Positions 6,000-7,917 of a DNA stretch of 7,917 bases are shown one piece after another. The DNA is from Oscillospiraceae bacterium. Its GTDB lineage: Bacteria; Bacillota; Clostridia; Oscillospirales; Ruminococcaceae. The stretch's first letter is position 1. Each line of letters starts with the position of its first letter. The notes beneath the pieces are model-generated. The model worked only from the letters and a program-made list of their open reading frames with translations, was not told where the DNA came from and made no database searches. The stretch covers positions 1-7,917 of the forward strand of contig JAEDGE010000091.1 in assembly GCA_016297675.1 (NCBI GenBank). The letters are read 5' to 3'. The position numbers and the translations under genes were made by a program.

Positions 6000-7754
6000 A
6001 TGAAAAATCGATTTTTCAACATCATATGGATACTGGTATGCTGTTTCAATCTTATCCTGTTTCTGCAATTTCCTGTTTTACAAGCAACTGTATTCGCAGA
6101 AGAAACAGAGCAAACGGATTTTGTCACCATTCTATGCGGAAACGGTGAAACAACGCAAATCGAAAATCATGTGTTTCAATCAGGTGCTAAAAATCCGTAT
6201 GTGACTTGTAAAGAAATGTATGATGCCAAACATCTTATCATGCAAAATAAGAACAATGGTATTGCGTTTGTTCCTGGCGGTCCTGGTGCTGGTAGTGCCT
6301 ATTATGATATTTATATCACAAAAAATACAGGGGAAACATGGTCTAAATTGCCTTCCTATTTTCAAGTAGCAAATAGTCTTATGACTGTTTTTGCATTAGG
6401 AGAAAGAATCATTATTTTTAATCATGTTGCAGCTGGAGTTTCTATTTCTGTCCAAGAGTTCTTTTTAAAAGAAAATAACGCTTACTTTAAAACAGAGTTA
6501 ACACGTTGGAGCGAAGAACGTACCCCCTCCAATGTGATCTATGAGGGAGAAAACACATTTCAAATCTTCTTCACAGACGGAACGGAAATCACATATACCT
6601 TGCCCCAACAAACCGTCGGCGTTTGCGGCGAAGATGCTGTATGGGAACTACAGGATAATGGGACACTGGTTATCTCCGGTTCTGGTGCTATGACAGATTA
6701 TTCCGAATCCAATCCTGCTCCGTGGCAGCATCTACGAGAAAAAATCATGGCAGTCACCATCCAACAGGGCATTACACATATTGGAGCAAATGCTTTTCAG
6801 GGATGCATTCAACTTCAAGCAGTCATGATAGCAAACAGTGTTACGAACATTGGACAAGCTGCATTTGCAGACTGTGACCAACTAAACTTGATCCACTATA
6901 TGGATGGAACAAAGACAGACTGGCAGCAAATCACCATTGCAGAGCAGAACAACAGCTTGCTGCAAACAGAACTTTGCTGCCAATATGATAACCACGCTTA
7001 TCTATACCCATTTCTCTCCTGCCACAGAGGGGATATCAACGGTGATAACAACATTGCCGTAGAGGATGCAGTAGAAATGCTAACGGCTTATGCAAAACGA
7101 GCCGCTGGATTATCCGATACGCTGTCTGTTTATCAGGAAAAAGCTGCTGATGTAGATGGGGATGGACAAATTACAGTGGAAGATGCGGTACACACACTGA
7201 ACTATTATGCGAAAAAAGCAGCTGGCATGACAACTTCATGGGAAGATGTCGGCGTTTTCTGGTCATCCCCTTTAACAGGATACACTGCATATGATCTGAT
7301 GTCTGTCAACCGAGCCGACTTTTTATCCGGTGTAAATTGGGACTTTGTAGAAACCGGAACAGGGACAAAATCACCACTCTTTTTTGGTTATACGATTTCC
7401 TATTATAATGCTTATTATAGTTATACCGATTTTACAGCAGAAAAAATCCAATATCCAAAATCTATCCGAATCGAATATGGAAATATTACCGCCAACACGC
7501 AAGTGGGCATGTCTTATTCGGAATTGATTGCTGCCATGGGCAAGCCGGATGATTATTCTTATTCCGGAGAAAATGGCAGAGATATTGTTTCCTATAATAT
7601 GGAACATGCGATAATTAGACTTTTTCTGGACAGCCATGCTGTTTCAGAAGGATTGCCTGGTGACTGTTCTGTGATCGACCAAGAAGAAGCAGATAAAAAA
7701 TTAGCCACACAGAATCCACTGATTCTTTCTGCACAAATAAATTCTATCAACTAA
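6000..7754 (+). CDS. Secreted multidomain protein: LRR (BspA-type) plus internal dockerin
   Basis: This is a 584-residue protein. Residues 1-33 are a signal peptide (KNR, long hydrophobic core, VFA before EE). Residues 40-200 are beta-rich and contain one Asp-box-like motif, TKNTGETW (107-114). Residues 205-327 are a BspA-type leucine-rich region: VCGEDAVWELQDNGTLVISGSG opens it (207-228), followed by IGANAFQGC (261-269) and IGQAAFADC (284-292) repeats. Residues 343-410 are a complete type I-like dockerin: loop 1 D345-I-N-G-D349 to D356-A, loop 2 D384-V-D-G-D388 to D395-A, with the same VEDA at both sites. Residues 411-584 form an aromatic-rich C-terminal domain with GMSYSELIAAMGKPDD (503-518), like SmpA/BamE-type folds. 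No catalytic domain is recognisable, so it is probably a non-enzymatic adhesin or a scaffold-attached binding protein. AAGGA (5987-5991) precedes the ATG by eight bases. It is more AT-rich than pheST, consistent with an accessory gene. Confidence 0.92.
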   Translation: MKNRFFNIIWILVCCFNLILFLQFPVLQATVFAEETEQTDFVTILCGNGETTQIENHVFQSGAKNPYVTCKEMYDAKHLIMQNKNNGIAFVPGGPGAGSAYYDIYITKNTGETWSKLPSYFQVANSLMTVFALGERIIIFNHVAAGVSISVQEFFLKENNAYFKTELTRWSEERTPSNVIYEGENTFQIFFTDGTEITYTLPQQTVGVCGEDAVWELQDNGTLVISGSGAMTDYSESNPAPWQHLREKIMAVTIQQGITHIGANAFQGCIQLQAVMIANSVTNIGQAAFADCDQLNLIHYMDGTKTDWQQITIAEQNNSLLQTELCCQYDNHAYLYPFLSCHRGDINGDNNIAVEDAVEMLTAYAKRAAGLSDTLSVYQEKAADVDGDGQITVEDAVHTLNYYAKKAAGMTTSWEDVGVFWSSPLTGYTAYDLMSVNRADFLSGVNWDFVETGTGTKSPLFFGYTISYYNAYYSYTDFTAEKIQYPKSIRIEYGNITANTQVGMSYSELIAAMGKPDDYSYSGENGRDIVSYNMEHAIIRLFLDSHAVSEGLPGDCSVIDQEEADKKLATQNPLILSAQINSIN

Positions 7755-7765
7755 AAATGAAAACA

Positions 7766-7804
7766 AAAACCGTCTGCGGGAATTCCACCCACAGACGGTT
7801 TTTT
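7766..7804. terminator. Rho-independent terminator, probably bidirectional
   Basis: AAAACCGTCTGCGGG (7766-7780) and CCCACAGACGGTTTT (7788-7802) form a GC-rich stem with a seven-base loop and six T at 7799-7804. There is one C-A mismatch on the plus transcript, which becomes a T-G wobble on the minus transcript. The minus side is also followed by a T-rich run (TTTTTGTTTT). It starts 12 bases after the stop of the LRR-dockerin gene. Confidence 0.9.
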
Positions 7805-7814
7805 CCATCAATTT

Positions 7815-7917
7815 CTATTCTGCACAAACGCAAAGAACAACCGAATCAGAAGTACTGTGAATATCTAAAGCTCCTCTTCTGTTCCGTCCTATCCTATTCC
7901 TGTCGTTCGCCTTTCCC
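7815..7917 (-). CDS. Possible C-terminal end of a converging gene (partial, unidentified)
   Basis: On the minus strand one frame is open from the right edge to a TAG at 7815-7817, giving 33 residues that end in ALDIHSTSDSVVLCVCAE. The stop lies just before the terminator at 7766-7804, which has a good T-run in this direction, as expected for the end of a converging gene. I do not recognise the sequence, and the plus strand is also open here without a start codon. The fragment is too short for a firm decision. Confidence 0.33.
   Translation of the reverse strand, partial: GKANDRNRIGRNRRGALDIHSTSDSVVLCVCAE

Overview
The window looks like a chromosomal segment of a cellulosome-forming or dockerin-bearing gut Firmicute, most likely a Ruminococcus-type member of the Oscillospiraceae. 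The evidence is two secreted proteins with dockerin-type calcium loops, a Thr-rich linker of the kind seen on ruminococcal surface proteins, a pheST operon preceded by a T-box leader, GGAGG-type ribosome binding sites, and small conserved Firmicute membrane proteins. The genus is an inference; no rRNA gene or other marker is present.

Layout, left to right. Positions 1-712 (minus) hold the N-terminal part of a secreted protein cut by the window edge: signal peptide, a dockerin-like module whose first calcium loop is lost, then a Thr-rich linker made of 12-residue (36-bp) tandem repeats. Its promoter is at 757-785. Positions 884-1673 (minus) hold a two-gene operon: a two-TM protein of unknown function followed by a DUF1294-type small membrane protein. 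This operon has a promoter at 1730-1758 and a terminator-like hairpin at 807-859. A divergent promoter at 1767-1794 (plus) starts the pheST transcript.

Positions 1804-2054 are a T-box riboswitch that can be read almost element by element: Stem I with a K-turn, AGTA motif and UUC (Phe) specifier, Stem III, a UGGU bulge, and a competing antiterminator and terminator. It controls pheS (2155-3174) and pheT (3199-5592), the alpha and beta subunits of phenylalanyl-tRNA synthetase, and probably a small three-TM protein (5617-5919). When uncharged tRNA-Phe accumulates, it should bind the leader and allow read-through into pheST.

After a perfect 15-bp inverted repeat (5944-5981) comes a 584-residue secreted protein (6000-7754). 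Its order is a beta-rich N-terminal region with one Asp-box-like motif, a BspA-type leucine-rich-repeat segment, a complete two-loop dockerin, and a C-terminal domain with a SmpA/BamE-like motif. A strong terminator (7766-7804) follows. The last ~100 bases may hold the 3' end of a converging minus-strand gene.

The core of the window (pheST with its T-box) is ordinary housekeeping. The less ordinary parts are the two dockerin proteins on either side: one with a half-dead dockerin that still keeps the exact module spacing, and one with the dockerin in the middle of a non-catalytic multidomain protein. I see no evidence for a wholly new system such as a defence island, mobile element or CRISPR.
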